Source: an uncultured Prevotellaceae bacterium (GTDB lineage Bacteria > Bacteroidota > Bacteroidia > Bacteroidales > Bacteroidaceae). Taken from it: a stretch of 52,952 bases of DNA. The position numbers were made by a program, and so were the translations under genes. Where the stretch lies: NCBI GenBank assembly GCA_947168395.1, contig CAMVLT010000023.1, positions 1 to 52,952 of the forward strand. The letters are read 5' to 3'. Of this stretch, positions 23,940 to 33,069 are shown in pieces. Position 1 is the first letter of the stretch. The number at the start of each line of letters is the position of its first letter. The notes beneath the pieces were generated by a model that saw nothing but the letters and a program-made list of their open reading frames with translations, was not told the origin of the DNA and made no database searches.

Positions 23940-26457
23940 AGAAGGAAGAACAAACGTGCTGACCAGCCTCTGGCAAGGAGTCAGGAAAGCAGTTAATTGG
24001 TATATTCACATTTTCAAGGGACGCCCCTGGTACATCAAGATTGTTTCCACCATCGCCTCCCTCATTGTCTTTTTCATTCTCTACTTATTGGCCGTAGACT
24101 GCAACTTCCTGTGGCTCTTTGGCAAGTCGCCGTCCATGGAAATGATCAAGAACAAGCGTCCGGCACAGGCATCAGAGATTTACAGTGCCGACGGTCAGCA
24201 GATAGGAAAGTTTTTCAGCGAGAACCGCACTCCCGTAAACTACGAGGACGTGAACCCCGTATTCTGGGAAGCCCTGATCGACACGGAGGACGAGCGCTTC
24301 TATTCCCACCACGGCATCGACTACGCTGCCTTCGGCGCCGCCCTCAAGGATTACGTGATGCATCACGATGCCCGCGGAGCCTCAACCATTACCCAACAGT
24401 TAGCCAAGAACCTCTTTCGCGTACGTACCGAATATTCTACTGGCCTGCTTGGGAACATCCCCGGACTGAAGATGCTCATTATGAAGAGCAAGGAGTGGAT
24501 TACCGCCTACAAGCTGGAGTACTTCTTCACGAAGGAGGAGATACTGACGCAGTATGCCAATACCGTTGACTTCGGCTCGAATGCCTTTGGCATCAAGACC
24601 GCCGCCAAGACCTATTTCGGCACTACGCCGAAAATGCTGACCGTGGAGCAAGCCGCCGTGCTGGTGGGTATGCTCAAGGCCACCACCTACTACAACCCCC
24701 GCATTCATCCCGACAACGCCGTGAAGCGCCGCAACATCGTGCTCGACAACATGCGGCAGCACCGTCATCTCTCGCAGGAAGCCTTCGACTCGCTCAGGAC
24801 AACAGAGATAGAACTGGACTTCAGCGTGGAGAACGCCTACGACAGCAAGGCCAACTACTTCCGCGAGGCTGTGGCAAACAGTCTGAAGGAATGGTGCTCC
24901 GAGAACGGCTACGACCTCTATACCGACGGTCTGAAAATCTACACGACCTTAGACACTCGTATGCAGAAGTATGCCGAGGCGGCTGCCACGAAGCAGATGA
25001 AGCAGATACAGAAAAACTTCGACAGCCACTGGGGGAAGACCAACCCCTGGCAGGACGAGCGCCACGTCGAGATAGCCGGCTTCATCGAGGATATAGCCAA
25101 GCGCCAGCCTTACTACAAGTGGCTCACCAAGCGGTTCCCGAACCAGCCCGACAGCATAACCTACTATCTGAACAAGCCCCATACGGTGAAGCTCTTTGAC
25201 TATGAGAAAGGAACCATCGAACGCGAGATGTCGACACTCGACAGCATCCGCTACATGGTGCGGTTCATGCACTGCAGCTTTGTGGCCATCGAGCCGAATA
25301 CGGGTTACGTGAAGGCTTGGGTGGGCGACATCGACTTCAATTCCTGGAAATACGACAAGGTGACGGCCATGCGCCAGCCCGGCTCTACCTTCAAGCTTTT
25401 CGTCTATACCGAGGCCATGAACCAGGGACTGACGCCCTGTGACCGCCGCCGCGACTCTTATTTCGCCATGAAGGTATGGGACGCCGCCAAAAAGAAAGAG
25501 ACGACGTGGGCACCGACCAACGCCAACGGATACTTCACAGGCGACTCCATGCCACTGCGTACCGCCTTTGCCCAAAGTATCAACTCCGTAGCTGTGAAAC
25601 TGGGACAGGAGGTTGGCATCAAGAACATTGCCAACACCGCCCAGGCTATGGGTATCAAGAGTCCGCTCGACCCGACTCCGGCATTAGCTTTGGGGGCGAG
25701 TGACGTTAACCTGTTGGAGCTGGTCAACAGCTACACTACCATTATCAACGACGGTAAGGCTCACGATGCCATCCTCGTCACCCGCATCCTCGACCGCGAC
25801 GGCAACGAGATATACGCCGCTCCCACCGAGAAGGACCAGCGGCAGGTCATCCCCTACCGCAGCGCTTTCCTCGTCCAGCAACTGTTGCAGGCTGGCATGA
25901 GCGAACGCGGAGCCACCTCGATGAGCCTTTGGGGCTATGTCGGGAAATACAACGACACGGAGTTTGGCGGCAAGACGGGCACGTCCAACAACCACTCCGA
26001 CGCCTGGTTCGTTGGTGTTTCTCCGAAGCTGGTCTGCGGTGCCTGGGTAGGCGGCGAATACCGCAGCATCCACTTCCGCACGGGTGCCCTCGGACAAGGC
26101 TCGCGCACGGCACTCCCCATCTGCGGCTACTTCTTCGAGTCCGTACTTGGCGACCCTGCCTTCAAGCACTATCACGGTAAGTTCGAGAAGTCGAAGGAGG
26201 CAGACATCACGCAGGAAATGTATATGAACTGCCGATACGCCTACGTGCCTCGAGACACAGACTCCATCAGTATTGACAGCCTCGGCGTGGAGGGCATGGA
26301 GCAGGATATTGAGCTTGACGAGGAGGGCAACCCCGTCGTGAAGCAGAAAGAGCCTCTCGACGTAATGCCCGAAGTGCCGCAGGAAGAAGGCAACGGCGAG
26401 GCTACGGAACAGAAGAAAAAGAAGACACAACCCGAATACGAGGACGTGTACTTTTGA
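23932..26457 (+). CDS. Class A penicillin-binding protein (PBP1A-type transglycosylase/transpeptidase)
   Basis: Bifunctional peptidoglycan synthase at the inner membrane. A cytoplasmic tail and one membrane helix (about residues 36-58) precede a GT51 domain with catalytic Glu in '[15 protein letters not shown]' and '[15 protein letters not shown]', then a transpeptidase domain with S485xxK ('[10 protein letters not shown]'), S549-I-N ('AQSINSVAV') and K681-T-G ('[15 protein letters not shown]'). The C-terminus is an acidic, low-complexity tail with a lysine run. It overlaps miaA, so translation may be coupled. Its TGA stop lies at the edge of another TTGAAC repeat. Confidence 0.95.
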   Translation: MSKEGRTNVLTSLWQGVRKAVNWYIHIFKGRPWYIKIVSTIASLIVFFILYLLAVDCNFLWLFGKSPSMEMIKNKRPAQASEIYSADGQQIGKFFSENRTPVNYEDVNPVFWEALIDTEDERFYSHHGIDYAAFGAALKDYVMHHDARGASTITQQLAKNLFRVRTEYSTGLLGNIPGLKMLIMKSKEWITAYKLEYFFTKEEILTQYANTVDFGSNAFGIKTAAKTYFGTTPKMLTVEQAAVLVGMLKATTYYNPRIHPDNAVKRRNIVLDNMRQHRHLSQEAFDSLRTTEIELDFSVENAYDSKANYFREAVANSLKEWCSENGYDLYTDGLKIYTTLDTRMQKYAEAAATKQMKQIQKNFDSHWGKTNPWQDERHVEIAGFIEDIAKRQPYYKWLTKRFPNQPDSITYYLNKPHTVKLFDYEKGTIEREMSTLDSIRYMVRFMHCSFVAIEPNTGYVKAWVGDIDFNSWKYDKVTAMRQPGSTFKLFVYTEAMNQGLTPCDRRRDSYFAMKVWDAAKKKETTWAPTNANGYFTGDSMPLRTAFAQSINSVAVKLGQEVGIKNIANTAQAMGIKSPLDPTPALALGASDVNLLELVNSYTTIINDGKAHDAILVTRILDRDGNEIYAAPTEKDQRQVIPYRSAFLVQQLLQAGMSERGATSMSLWGYVGKYNDTEFGGKTGTSNNHSDAWFVGVSPKLVCGAWVGGEYRSIHFRTGALGQGSRTALPICGYFFESVLGDPAFKHYHGKFEKSKEADITQEMYMNCRYAYVPRDTDSISIDSLGVEGMEQDIELDEEGNPVVKQKEPLDVMPEVPQEEGNGEATEQKKKKTQPEYEDVYF

Positions 26458-26480
26458 CATTGAACGTTGAACATTGAAGG
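26458..26480. repeat. CATTGAACGTTGAACATTGAAGG repeat between PBP1A and the helicase gene
   Basis: Two to three TTGAAC units. The last contains the TTG that is the first possible start codon of the helicase gene. Confidence 0.75.
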
Positions 26481-28219
26481 TAGGGGACGTGGAACTGGAC
26501 ATTGAGAACAAGGAGTGGCAGGATGCCCTGCAGATAGTGAACTACACGCGCCGTTCGCTTTTCCTCACGGGGAAGGCGGGCACGGGTAAGTCCACGTTCC
26601 TGCGCTATGTCGCCGAGAACACCAAGAAGAAACGGGTGGTGCTGGCCCCGACGGGCATTGCTGCCGTCAATGCCGGCGGCTCCACGCTGCACAGTTTCTT
26701 CCGGCTGCCGTTCCACCCACTGCTGCCCAACGACCAACGCTACAATCGCCGCAATATCAAGGAAACCCTGAAATACACCTCGGCACAGCGCAAACTCATA
26801 CGCGAGGTAGAGCTGATTATCATCGACGAGATTTCTATGGTGCGGGCCGACATTATAGACTTTATAGATAAGGTATTGCGCGTGTACACGCGAAGCTATG
26901 AGCCTTTCGGCGGCAAGCAGCTGCTGCTCGTGGGCGACATTTACCAGCTGGAACCCGTCGTCAAGGAGGAAGACCGCCAACTGCTGCAGCCTTTCTACCC
27001 CTCGGCCTACTTCTTCAACGCCAAGGTGTGGCAGCAGATGCCCATCGTATCGATAGAACTGCGCAAGGTCTACCGCCAAACCGACGAACGTTTCGTTGGC
27101 ATCCTCGACCGCATCCGCAACAACACCGCTACGGCCACCGACCTGTCAGCACTCAACGCAAGGGTAACTCCCAATATGGCCAATGAGTCATACGAGGCCC
27201 ACAAGTCCCAGCTCAGCATCATCCTCGCAGCCCGCCGCGACATCGTGGACTACACCAACGAGCAGCAACTGGCAAAACTCGACGGCCAGCCCACCATCTT
27301 CTACGGCATCATACAAGGTGAGTTCCCCGAATCGTCGCTGCCCACCCCCGTAGAACTGCAAGTGAAACCCGGCGCACAGGTCATCTTCATCAAGAACGAC
27401 AAGGAGAAACGGTGGGTAAACGGCACGCTGGGCACTGTCATTGCCATCGGCGAAGAGGAAGGCATCATCAGCATCCGAGCGGACGACGGCCGCGAATTCG
27501 ACGTCGAGCGTGAGGTATGGGAGAACATGCGTTACACCTTCAACGAAAAAGAGCAAAAGATTGAGGAACAGCAGTTAGGCACTTACACGCAGTTCCCCGT
27601 CCGCTTGGCATGGGCCATCACCGTCCACAAGAGCCAGGGTCTGACCTTTTCGCAGGTGAGCATCGACTTCACAGGCGGTGTCTTCGCTGGCGGACAAACT
27701 TACGTAGCCCTGTCGCGCTGCCGCTCATTGGAGGGCATCACCCTGAAAGAGCCGCTTCGGCCAAGCGACATCTTCGTCCGAGCCGAAGTGGTACAGTTTG
27801 CGCAACGCTACAACAATCCACAACTCATCAGCCAGGCCATGCAGGAGGGTAAGGCCGACCGCGAATACCATGATGCCGTCGTAGCCTTCGACCAAGGCCG
27901 CTTCGACCTGTTCCTTGAATCATTTTTCAAGGCTATTCACAGCCGCTACGACATTGAGAAGCCAGCCGTGAAGCGCTTCATACGCCGAAAGCTGGAAATC
28001 ATCAACCGCTACAATGCCGAGATTGCCGACCTACGTTCGCAGATCAACGAAAAGCAGGAACTGCTGAAACGTCTTGCTGCCGAATACACCATCCTCGGCC
28101 GCGATTGCGAACATGAGCACATGACCGATGCAGCCATCCGCAACTACGAAAAAGCACTCGAACTCTATCCGGATGCTACCGATGCCAAAAAACGGCTGCG
28201 CAAGCTGCGCAAAGGCTAA
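26474..28219 (+). CDS. PIF1-like/RecD-type AAA helicase with C-terminal TPR-like region
   Basis: A 581-residue superfamily 1B helicase. Walker A is 'LFLTGKAGTGKSTFLRYV' (about residues 30-47), Walker B 'ELIIIDEISMVRADII', then 'LLLVGDIYQLEPVV' and, near residue 375, the UvrD_C_2-type motif 'RLAWAITVHKSQGLTFSQV' with 'TYVALSRCRSLEGI'. The last ~100 residues are helical and end with a TPR-like unit ('AAIRNYEKALELYPDATDA'). The start is uncertain: TTG at 26474 lies in a repeat; GTG at 26489 is an alternative, and an in-frame TGA at 26468 excludes anything earlier. Role in recombination or replication restart is inferred from family. Confidence 0.85.
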   Translation: MKVGDVELDIENKEWQDALQIVNYTRRSLFLTGKAGTGKSTFLRYVAENTKKKRVVLAPTGIAAVNAGGSTLHSFFRLPFHPLLPNDQRYNRRNIKETLKYTSAQRKLIREVELIIIDEISMVRADIIDFIDKVLRVYTRSYEPFGGKQLLLVGDIYQLEPVVKEEDRQLLQPFYPSAYFFNAKVWQQMPIVSIELRKVYRQTDERFVGILDRIRNNTATATDLSALNARVTPNMANESYEAHKSQLSIILAARRDIVDYTNEQQLAKLDGQPTIFYGIIQGEFPESSLPTPVELQVKPGAQVIFIKNDKEKRWVNGTLGTVIAIGEEEGIISIRADDGREFDVEREVWENMRYTFNEKEQKIEEQQLGTYTQFPVRLAWAITVHKSQGLTFSQVSIDFTGGVFAGGQTYVALSRCRSLEGITLKEPLRPSDIFVRAEVVQFAQRYNNPQLISQAMQEGKADREYHDAVVAFDQGRFDLFLESFFKAIHSRYDIEKPAVKRFIRRKLEIINRYNAEIADLRSQINEKQELLKRLAAEYTILGRDCEHEHMTDAAIRNYEKALELYPDATDAKKRLRKLRKG

Positions 28220-28286
28220 ACAAACGTTAAATAACGGCGTTGTGCCCCTACACAAAAAAACCACATCAATTTTTTAAGTAAAAAAA

Positions 28287-28318
28287 TTTGGCATAATCAA
28301 AAAAAAGCCTTACCTTTG
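28287..28318 (+). promoter_or_regulatory. Strong promoter upstream of a candidate small RNA
   Basis: TTTG (28287-28290), exactly 20 bases, then TACCTTTG (28311-28318). A second -7 box at 28494 is closer to rplU, so this one probably makes a separate transcript. Confidence 0.65.
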
Positions 28319-28324
28319 CATCGT

Positions 28325-28414
28325 TATCCTGAAAACAATCTTTTTACCTTAAAAAGACTAATACCTATTGAAGATATAGAGCGACTGCCTGTGAAGGTCA
28401 TCGCTTTATTTTTT
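28325..28414 (+). ncRNA. Candidate small RNA of about 90 nt
   Basis: Bounded by the promoter at 28287-28318 and a terminator-like hairpin AGCGA...TCGCT (28380-28405) followed by TTATTTTTT. An internal hairpin TCTTTTT-ACCTT-AAAAAGA (28339-28357) is present. No protein-coding frame is evident and no RNA family is recognised. Confidence 0.4.
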
Positions 28415-28450
28415 GTCCCTACCCAAAACGTTAAACTTTACTAAATCAAG

Positions 28451-28484
28451 TCACTTTTCACTTTTCACTTTTCACTTTTCACTC
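28451..28484. repeat. TCACTTT tandem repeat
   Basis: Four 8-base units of TCACTTTT directly upstream of the rplU promoter box, occupying the position of its -33 region. Confidence 0.7.
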
Positions 28485-28493
28485 TAAAAGTAG

Positions 28494-28501
28494 TACCTTT
28501 G
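28494..28501 (+). promoter_or_regulatory. -7 box of the rplU-rpmA operon
   Basis: TACCTTTG about 94 bases upstream of the rplU ATG, giving a long structured leader. Confidence 0.55.
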
Positions 28502-28513
28502 CACCCCGTTAGA

Positions 28514-28561
28514 GTCCGTTGGGGCAGAGTGAAGTGTGTACGGACGTGCGCCGCCTCGCGG
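28514..28561 (+). promoter_or_regulatory. Structured 5' leader of rplU-rpmA
   Basis: GTCCGT (28514-28519) pairs with ACGGAC (28540-28545), followed by a small CCGC/GCGG hairpin (28551-28561). Could be a ribosomal-protein autoregulatory site; it is not a leader class I can name. Confidence 0.35.
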
Positions 28562-28594
28562 AAAAAACCCCTAAAATACAAACAAAAAAGCAAA

Positions 28595-28912
28595 ATGTAC
28601 GCAATTGTAGAAATTCAGGGTCAGCAGTTTAAAGTCGAGCAGGGAAAGAAGCTCTTCGTGCACCACATCAAGGACGTGGAAGCAGGCAAGACTGTTGAAT
28701 TTGACAAAGTGCTGCTCGTAGATGCTGACGGTGCAGTGAAGGTTGGTGCCCCCACCGTAGAGGGTGCAAAAGTAGTATGTGAAGTTGTGAACCCGCTCGT
28801 GAAGGGCGACAAGGTGATTGTCTTCAAGATGAAGCGCCGCAAGGATTCGCGCAAGCGCAACGGCCACCGCGAACAGTTCACACAGGTAGAAGTTAAATCA
28901 GTAATCGCTTAA
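28595..28912 (+). CDS. rplU: 50S ribosomal protein L21
   Basis: A 105-residue protein beginning '[19 protein letters not shown]' with the conserved '[18 protein letters not shown]' 23S-binding motif near the C-terminus. A longer frame reaching 28499 overlaps the promoter box and is rejected. rpmA follows after 18 bases. Confidence 0.96.
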   Translation: MYAIVEIQGQQFKVEQGKKLFVHHIKDVEAGKTVEFDKVLLVDADGAVKVGAPTVEGAKVVCEVVNPLVKGDKVIVFKMKRRKDSRKRNGHREQFTQVEVKSVIA

Positions 28913-28930
28913 AACAAGGAGGACTTAGAA

Positions 28931-29194
28931 ATGGCTCATAAAAAAGGTGTAGGTAGTTCTAAGAACGGCCGCGAGAGTGCAGCCCAGCGACTGGGTATCA
29001 AGATCTTCGGCGGTCAGCAGTGCGTGGCTGGCAACATCATCGTTCGTCAGCGTGGCACCAAGCACAACCCAGGCAACAACGTAGCTATCGGTAAGGATGA
29101 CACACTCTATGCACTCGTCGACGGAACCGTGCAGTTCCACAAGGGCAAGCGCGACAAGAGTGTCGTCTCAGTAATCCCCGGTGCTGAGGCCTAA
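28931..29194 (+). CDS. rpmA: 50S ribosomal protein L27
   Basis: An 87-residue protein with '[20 protein letters not shown]', '[18 protein letters not shown]' and '[18 protein letters not shown]'. It begins directly with the mature-type N-terminus and lacks the cleavable Firmicutes extension. Second gene of the rplU operon, with a terminator 40 bases downstream. Confidence 0.96.
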   Translation: MAHKKGVGSSKNGRESAAQRLGIKIFGGQQCVAGNIIVRQRGTKHNPGNNVAIGKDDTLYALVDGTVQFHKGKRDKSVVSVIPGAEA

Positions 29195-29234
29195 GTAACA
29201 AACAAGCAAACAATTTATTCCAAACAAACAACAG

Positions 29235-29266
29235 AATCCCGTCTCTCCGACACGAGAGATGGGATT
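29235..29266 (+). terminator. Terminator of the rplU-rpmA operon
   Basis: AATCCCGTCTCTC pairs with GAGAGATGGGATT (13 pairs including one G-T) around CGACAC, followed by TCTGCTTT. Confidence 0.8.
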
Positions 29267-29294
29267 TCTGCTTTAAACGCTACCGGCGGAAACT

Positions 29295-29861
29295 ATGACA
29301 GAGAAAATCATACTGGGCATCGACCCTGGCACAAACCTCATGGGCTACGGGCTGCTGAAAGTGGTTGACAAGAAGGCGCAGATGCTGACAATGGGTGTCA
29401 TCGACCTGCGTAAGTTCCCTGACGGCTACATGAAGTTAGGCCACATCTTCGAACGAGTCACGGGCATCATCGACGAGTGGCTGCCCGACGAAATGGCCAT
29501 CGAAGCGCCCTTCTTCGGCAAGAACGTGCAGTCGATGCTGAAGTTAGGGCGGGCACAGGGCGTAGCCATTGCCGCCGCCATCCACCACGGCGTACCCATC
29601 CACGAGTATGCCCCCATGAAAATCAAGATGGCACTGACGGGCAACGGCTCGGCCTCGAAGGAGCAGGTGGCAGGCATGCTGCAGCGGCTGCTGAAGCTGA
29701 AGGAGGAAGACATGTCGCAGTTTATGGACGCCACCGATGCCTTAGGTGCCGCCTACTGCCACTTCATGCAGGAAGGAAAGCCGGAAAGCGACGCGAAGTA
29801 CCACGGATGGAAAGACTTTGTGAACAAGAACCAAGATAAAATCTCGAAACGAAAGCAATGA
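29295..29861 (+). CDS. ruvC: Crossover junction endodeoxyribonuclease RuvC
   Basis: Resolves Holliday junctions after RuvAB branch migration. The 188 residues show the four acidic catalytic positions as Asp10 ('[13 protein letters not shown]'), Glu70 ('[10 protein letters not shown]'), Asp145 and Asp148 ('[14 protein letters not shown]'). It begins 28 bases after the rplU-rpmA terminator. The stop overlaps the next gene's ATG by 4 bases, suggesting coupled translation with the ABC ATPase. Confidence 0.94.
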   Translation: MTEKIILGIDPGTNLMGYGLLKVVDKKAQMLTMGVIDLRKFPDGYMKLGHIFERVTGIIDEWLPDEMAIEAPFFGKNVQSMLKLGRAQGVAIAAAIHHGVPIHEYAPMKIKMALTGNGSASKEQVAGMLQRLLKLKEEDMSQFMDATDALGAAYCHFMQEGKPESDAKYHGWKDFVNKNQDKISKRKQ

Positions 29862-31339
29862 CTACCATAGCGCTAAAGAACGCAAAGACCAAAAAGCCGG
29901 AATGGGCCATGCCCCAGCCAGTAGACTTCACCCTCGAAGAAGGTGAGCACATAGCCATCGTGGGCCGTAACGCCGCCGGAAAGTCGATGCTGGTCGACAT
30001 GATAACGGGCCGGCATCCCGTATTCCCCAACATGGCTGAATACCACTTCAAGGACGACGGACGCTTAGTGAGCGAAAACATACGCTACATCACCTTCCGC
30101 GACACCTACGGTGGCGACAACGACCGCACCTACTTCCTGCAGCAGCGATGGAACCAAATGGAGATTGACGAGGAAACGCCCACCGTGGGCAGCAAGCTGG
30201 AAGAGGCTTACCAGCTGGCAGGCAATGACACGCCTGAGCGCCGTTCCCTGCAACGCCACCTGTACCAGCTGTTCCACATGGAGGGTCTGCTCGACAAGTA
30301 CATCATCCTGCTGTCGAGCGGCGAACTCAGGAAGTTCAAGCTGGCCTCGTCACTATTCAGCAATCCCCGCGTGCTCATCATGGACAATCCGTTCATCGGC
30401 CTCGATGCGGAAACCCGCCAGCAACTGAAGGAGCTGCTCACCACCCTGTCGCTCGAACAGTCACTACAAATCATTCTGGTGCTGTCGAAGTCGGACGAGA
30501 TACCCGACTTCATCACCCACGTTGTGGAAGTCGTCGACATGACGGTCAAGGAGAAGGTGACTCGCGAAGACTATCTCCAGCATCGTGCCCCGACCTCGAC
30601 AAGCGTACTTAGCGAAGAGAAGCGCCTGGCTATCCTGGCACTCCCCTATAAGGCCGATGGGGCCCATGATTCCCAGGAGGTCATCGCCTTCCACCAAGTG
30701 AGCATACGCTACGGCAGCCGCACTATCCTCAGCGACCTCGACTGGCGCGTGATGAACGGCGAACGCTGGGTACTCTCCGGCCAGAACGGCTCGGGTAAGT
30801 CTACCTTGCTTTCACTCGTTTGTGCCGACAACCCGCAAGGCTACGCCTGTGACATCTCGCTCTTCGGCAACCGCCGAGGTTCGGGCGAGAGCATCTGGGA
30901 AATCAAACGCCACATCGGCTACGTCTCGCCCGAGATGCACCGCAGCTATCAACGCGACATCCCCGCCCTCCGCATTGTGGCCAGCGGTCTGAAGGACTCC
31001 GTGGGCCTCTACGTCCAGTCAACGGAGCAGGAACGTGAAGTGTGCCGCTGGTGGATGCGCATCTTCGGCATCGAGCACTTGGCCGAACGCTCATTCCTCC
31101 ACATGTCGAGCGGCGAACAGCGGCTCGTGCTCCTGGCACGTGCCTTCGTGAAGGACCCCGAGCTGCTGATTCTCGACGAACCGCTCCACGGCCTCGACAA
31201 TGTGAACCGCCGCTTGGTGAAAGACATCATCGAGACCTTCTGTCAACGTCCCCACAAGACGCTCATCTTCGTCAGCCACTACAAAGAAGAACGCCCCGCC
31301 TGCATCGACCACGAAATCTATCTGAAGCATCAGGGTTGA
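29858..31339 (+). CDS. Tandem ABC ATPase of ModF type
   Basis: A 493-residue cytoplasmic protein with two ABC domains and no membrane segments. Domain 1: Walker A '[16 protein letters not shown]', signature '[15 protein letters not shown]', Walker B '[16 protein letters not shown]'. Domain 2: '[15 protein letters not shown]', signature '[15 protein letters not shown]', Walker B '[17 protein letters not shown]', switch His in 'IFVSHYKEE'. The layout matches ModF/PhrA-like proteins, whose role is poorly defined; transport is unlikely without a permease nearby. An ABC-F translation factor is less likely because the long inter-domain linker typical of that class is not evident. Confidence 0.85.
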   Translation: MTTIALKNAKTKKPEWAMPQPVDFTLEEGEHIAIVGRNAAGKSMLVDMITGRHPVFPNMAEYHFKDDGRLVSENIRYITFRDTYGGDNDRTYFLQQRWNQMEIDEETPTVGSKLEEAYQLAGNDTPERRSLQRHLYQLFHMEGLLDKYIILLSSGELRKFKLASSLFSNPRVLIMDNPFIGLDAETRQQLKELLTTLSLEQSLQIILVLSKSDEIPDFITHVVEVVDMTVKEKVTREDYLQHRAPTSTSVLSEEKRLAILALPYKADGAHDSQEVIAFHQVSIRYGSRTILSDLDWRVMNGERWVLSGQNGSGKSTLLSLVCADNPQGYACDISLFGNRRGSGESIWEIKRHIGYVSPEMHRSYQRDIPALRIVASGLKDSVGLYVQSTEQEREVCRWWMRIFGIEHLAERSFLHMSSGEQRLVLLARAFVKDPELLILDEPLHGLDNVNRRLVKDIIETFCQRPHKTLIFVSHYKEERPACIDHEIYLKHQG

Positions 31340-31385
31340 AAGATACCCAAGGAATAAAATCAGGTTGTTGCCGACCGCTCTCAAC

Positions 31386-31429
31386 ATGCCGACCGCCCGC
31401 TCTCCATATAACGGGCGGGCGGTCGGCAT
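31386..31429. repeat. Perfect 15-bp GC-rich inverted repeat
   Basis: ATGCCGACCGCCCGC (31386-31400) and its exact reverse complement (31415-31429) around a 14-base AT-rich loop. A direct copy of GCCGACCGC lies 18 bases upstream. No T-run follows, so it is not a standard terminator. From here to 31600 there is also a twice-repeated CTCCCGGTTTACCCTAC phrase but no gene. Confidence 0.7.
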
Positions 31430-31689
31430 ATTGCGGGCGCCCGCCCACAACCAGTTACCCCTACCCTCTCTCCCGGTTTACCCTACTCTCACTCCCGGTT
31501 TACCCTACCCTTTCGACTGCTAAGGAAGGGAAAAGCTGGCGAAAGGCTCTGTGCATCTCACAGATTCCTCATTCTTTAACAACACAATAATCAAGGAGGA
31601 TGAAACTATGCTCCTTATAATAATGATTAAAAACGTGCGCTATCCTAAAGTTTTCAGGAAAAGATGATGGAATATTGAAATATTCTTCG

Positions 31690-31697
31690 TATATTTG
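31690..31697 (+). promoter_or_regulatory. -7 box for the candidate structured RNA
   Basis: TATATTTG followed by GCACCC, the usual Bacteroidetes context. No matching -33 TTTG at the standard distance. Confidence 0.45.
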
Positions 31698-31703
31698 CAC
31701 CCG

Positions 31704-32048
31704 ACTAAGCCAACCTTTCATGGCTGGGCGGGTCAAATAATTACATCAATGGAATCCAGAGGCCAACGATGCCGTTTGTTGGGCAGGCTGAAGGGAAAGG
31801 CGTTTACGAACGTTATCGTTCTGTACTATCAAACTTCGCAACTTTGAATCGTGTTACAGAAGATAATGCAACGGGACGCTTACGTGGGTTGATTATATCC
31901 CAACGATGCTATACAGTAATGTATAGTTAGTTGGCATATATAATCACTTGGCGTGGGCTGGCTGCGTTGCTTATCCTTAACACGGGGCAATGCGAAGGCC
32001 TGATAGTAGGGATGAGCGAGAAGTTAGAATCTCCCATGCCTTTTTTTG
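31704..32048 (+). ncRNA. Candidate structured RNA of about 345 nt, unidentified
   Basis: No protein frame fits this stretch, but strong pairings do. ACCCG...CGGGT with inner GCCA/TGGC forms the first hairpin just after the -7 box. A long stem runs from 31888 to 31947 (TTGATTATATCCCAAC against GTTGGCATATATAATCA) capped by CTATAC/GTATAG. GCGTTGC pairs with GCAATGC near 31962-31993. The 3' end has GGGA/TCCC ahead of ATGCC and seven T residues, a terminator. The final phrase GATGAGCGAGAAGTTAGAAT-CTCCC reminds me of the right end of IS200/IS605 tnpB elements (omega-RNA scaffold), but no tnpB is present. It is not tmRNA or RNase P RNA. Confidence 0.45.
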
Positions 32049-32111
32049 TTTCCATACCTAACTAAATGATGCTGAATTGTGGGAGATAGGCTATCTGATA
32101 ATTCGGAAATC

Positions 32112-33056
32112 ATGACAGGATGCATTGATAAAAAAGTATCACTAATCGTACCCTGCTATAACGAACACGCAGCGTTACCTTTTTTTTATGAGCAGGTGAA
32201 AGCCATCATTGACGGCTTGTCACAATACACATGGGAACTTCTGTTTGTGAATGACGGCAGTTCTGATAACACACTGGACATAATTCGTCAGTTGCATACC
32301 CAAGACAACCGAGTGTGTTACGTTGATCTCTCGCGCAATTTTGGCAAGGAGAATGCCATGCTTGCCGGATTTGACTATGCTACAGGTGACTGTGCCATTA
32401 TCATTGATGCAGACTTACAAGACCCGCCGTCGCTCATTTCCGAAATGCTGGTACTTTGGGAACAAGGTTATCAAGATGTCTATGCTAAACGCAAAAACCG
32501 TGCCAAAGAATCATGGTTAAGGCACAGACTCACGCTGGCATATTATGCTTTATTACAACACGCCTCCAGGATTGACATTCTTCAAAATGTTGGGGACTTC
32601 AGGCTTCTTGACAGGAAATGTATTAATGCCCTGCGACAAATGCGAGAAAGTGAACGCTACACAAAAGGCATGTTTTGCTGGATAGGTTATCGCAAAAAGG
32701 AGATTGAGTTTGACCGCTCAGACCGTATAACAGGAGAGTCGTCTTTCAACTTTCTGAAACTATTTGAATTAGCTGTTGAGGGAATCACCTCGTTCACTAC
32801 GGCACCACTGAGGCTATCAACCCTGTTAGGATTCATCATATCTATTCTAACTATGTTCTACATTTGCTATTTCTTGTTGAAAACAATCATCTTTGGCGAG
32901 CCTGTCAGGGGATTTCCCACATTAGTGATCATTATTCTCTTCCTCGGAGGCGTACAGTTATTGTCATTGGGAATCATCGGTGAATATTTGGGTCGTATAT
33001 TCCAAGAGACAAAGAATCGGCCTGTTTATCTCGTCAATGAATATGTTGGATTATAA
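32112..33056 (+). CDS. Family 2 membrane glycosyltransferase (GtrB/DPM1-like)
   Basis: A 314-residue protein. The N-terminal GT-A domain has 'SLIVPCYNEHAALPFFYEQ', 'LLFVNDGSSDNTLDIIRQLH', 'DLSRNFGKENAMLAGFDYA' and the DxD-type 'IIIDADLQDPP'. Two C-terminal membrane helices follow ('LLGFIISILTMFYICYFLL' and 'LVIIILFLGGVQLLSLGIIG'). Members transfer a hexose to undecaprenyl or dolichyl phosphate at the cytoplasmic face, providing a lipid-linked sugar. The next gene encodes a polytopic protein, the usual GtrB-GtrC style pairing. A GTG at 32079 is a weaker start. The region is more AT-rich than its neighbours, suggesting acquisition. Confidence 0.85.
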   Translation: MTGCIDKKVSLIVPCYNEHAALPFFYEQVKAIIDGLSQYTWELLFVNDGSSDNTLDIIRQLHTQDNRVCYVDLSRNFGKENAMLAGFDYATGDCAIIIDADLQDPPSLISEMLVLWEQGYQDVYAKRKNRAKESWLRHRLTLAYYALLQHASRIDILQNVGDFRLLDRKCINALRQMRESERYTKGMFCWIGYRKKEIEFDRSDRITGESSFNFLKLFELAVEGITSFTTAPLRLSTLLGFIISILTMFYICYFLLKTIIFGEPVRGFPTLVIIILFLGGVQLLSLGIIGEYLGRIFQETKNRPVYLVNEYVGL

Positions 33057-33069
33057 ATACTCTCATCAA

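Noticed and set aside
31704..32048. tmRNA or RNase P RNA
   Set aside because: No tag-peptide frame ending in an ALAA-type sequence, no tRNA-like CCA end, and no GAGGAAAGTCC-type P4 sequence.
31704..32048. Group II intron or retron
   Set aside because: No domain V-like hairpin and no reverse transcriptase in the surrounding sequence.
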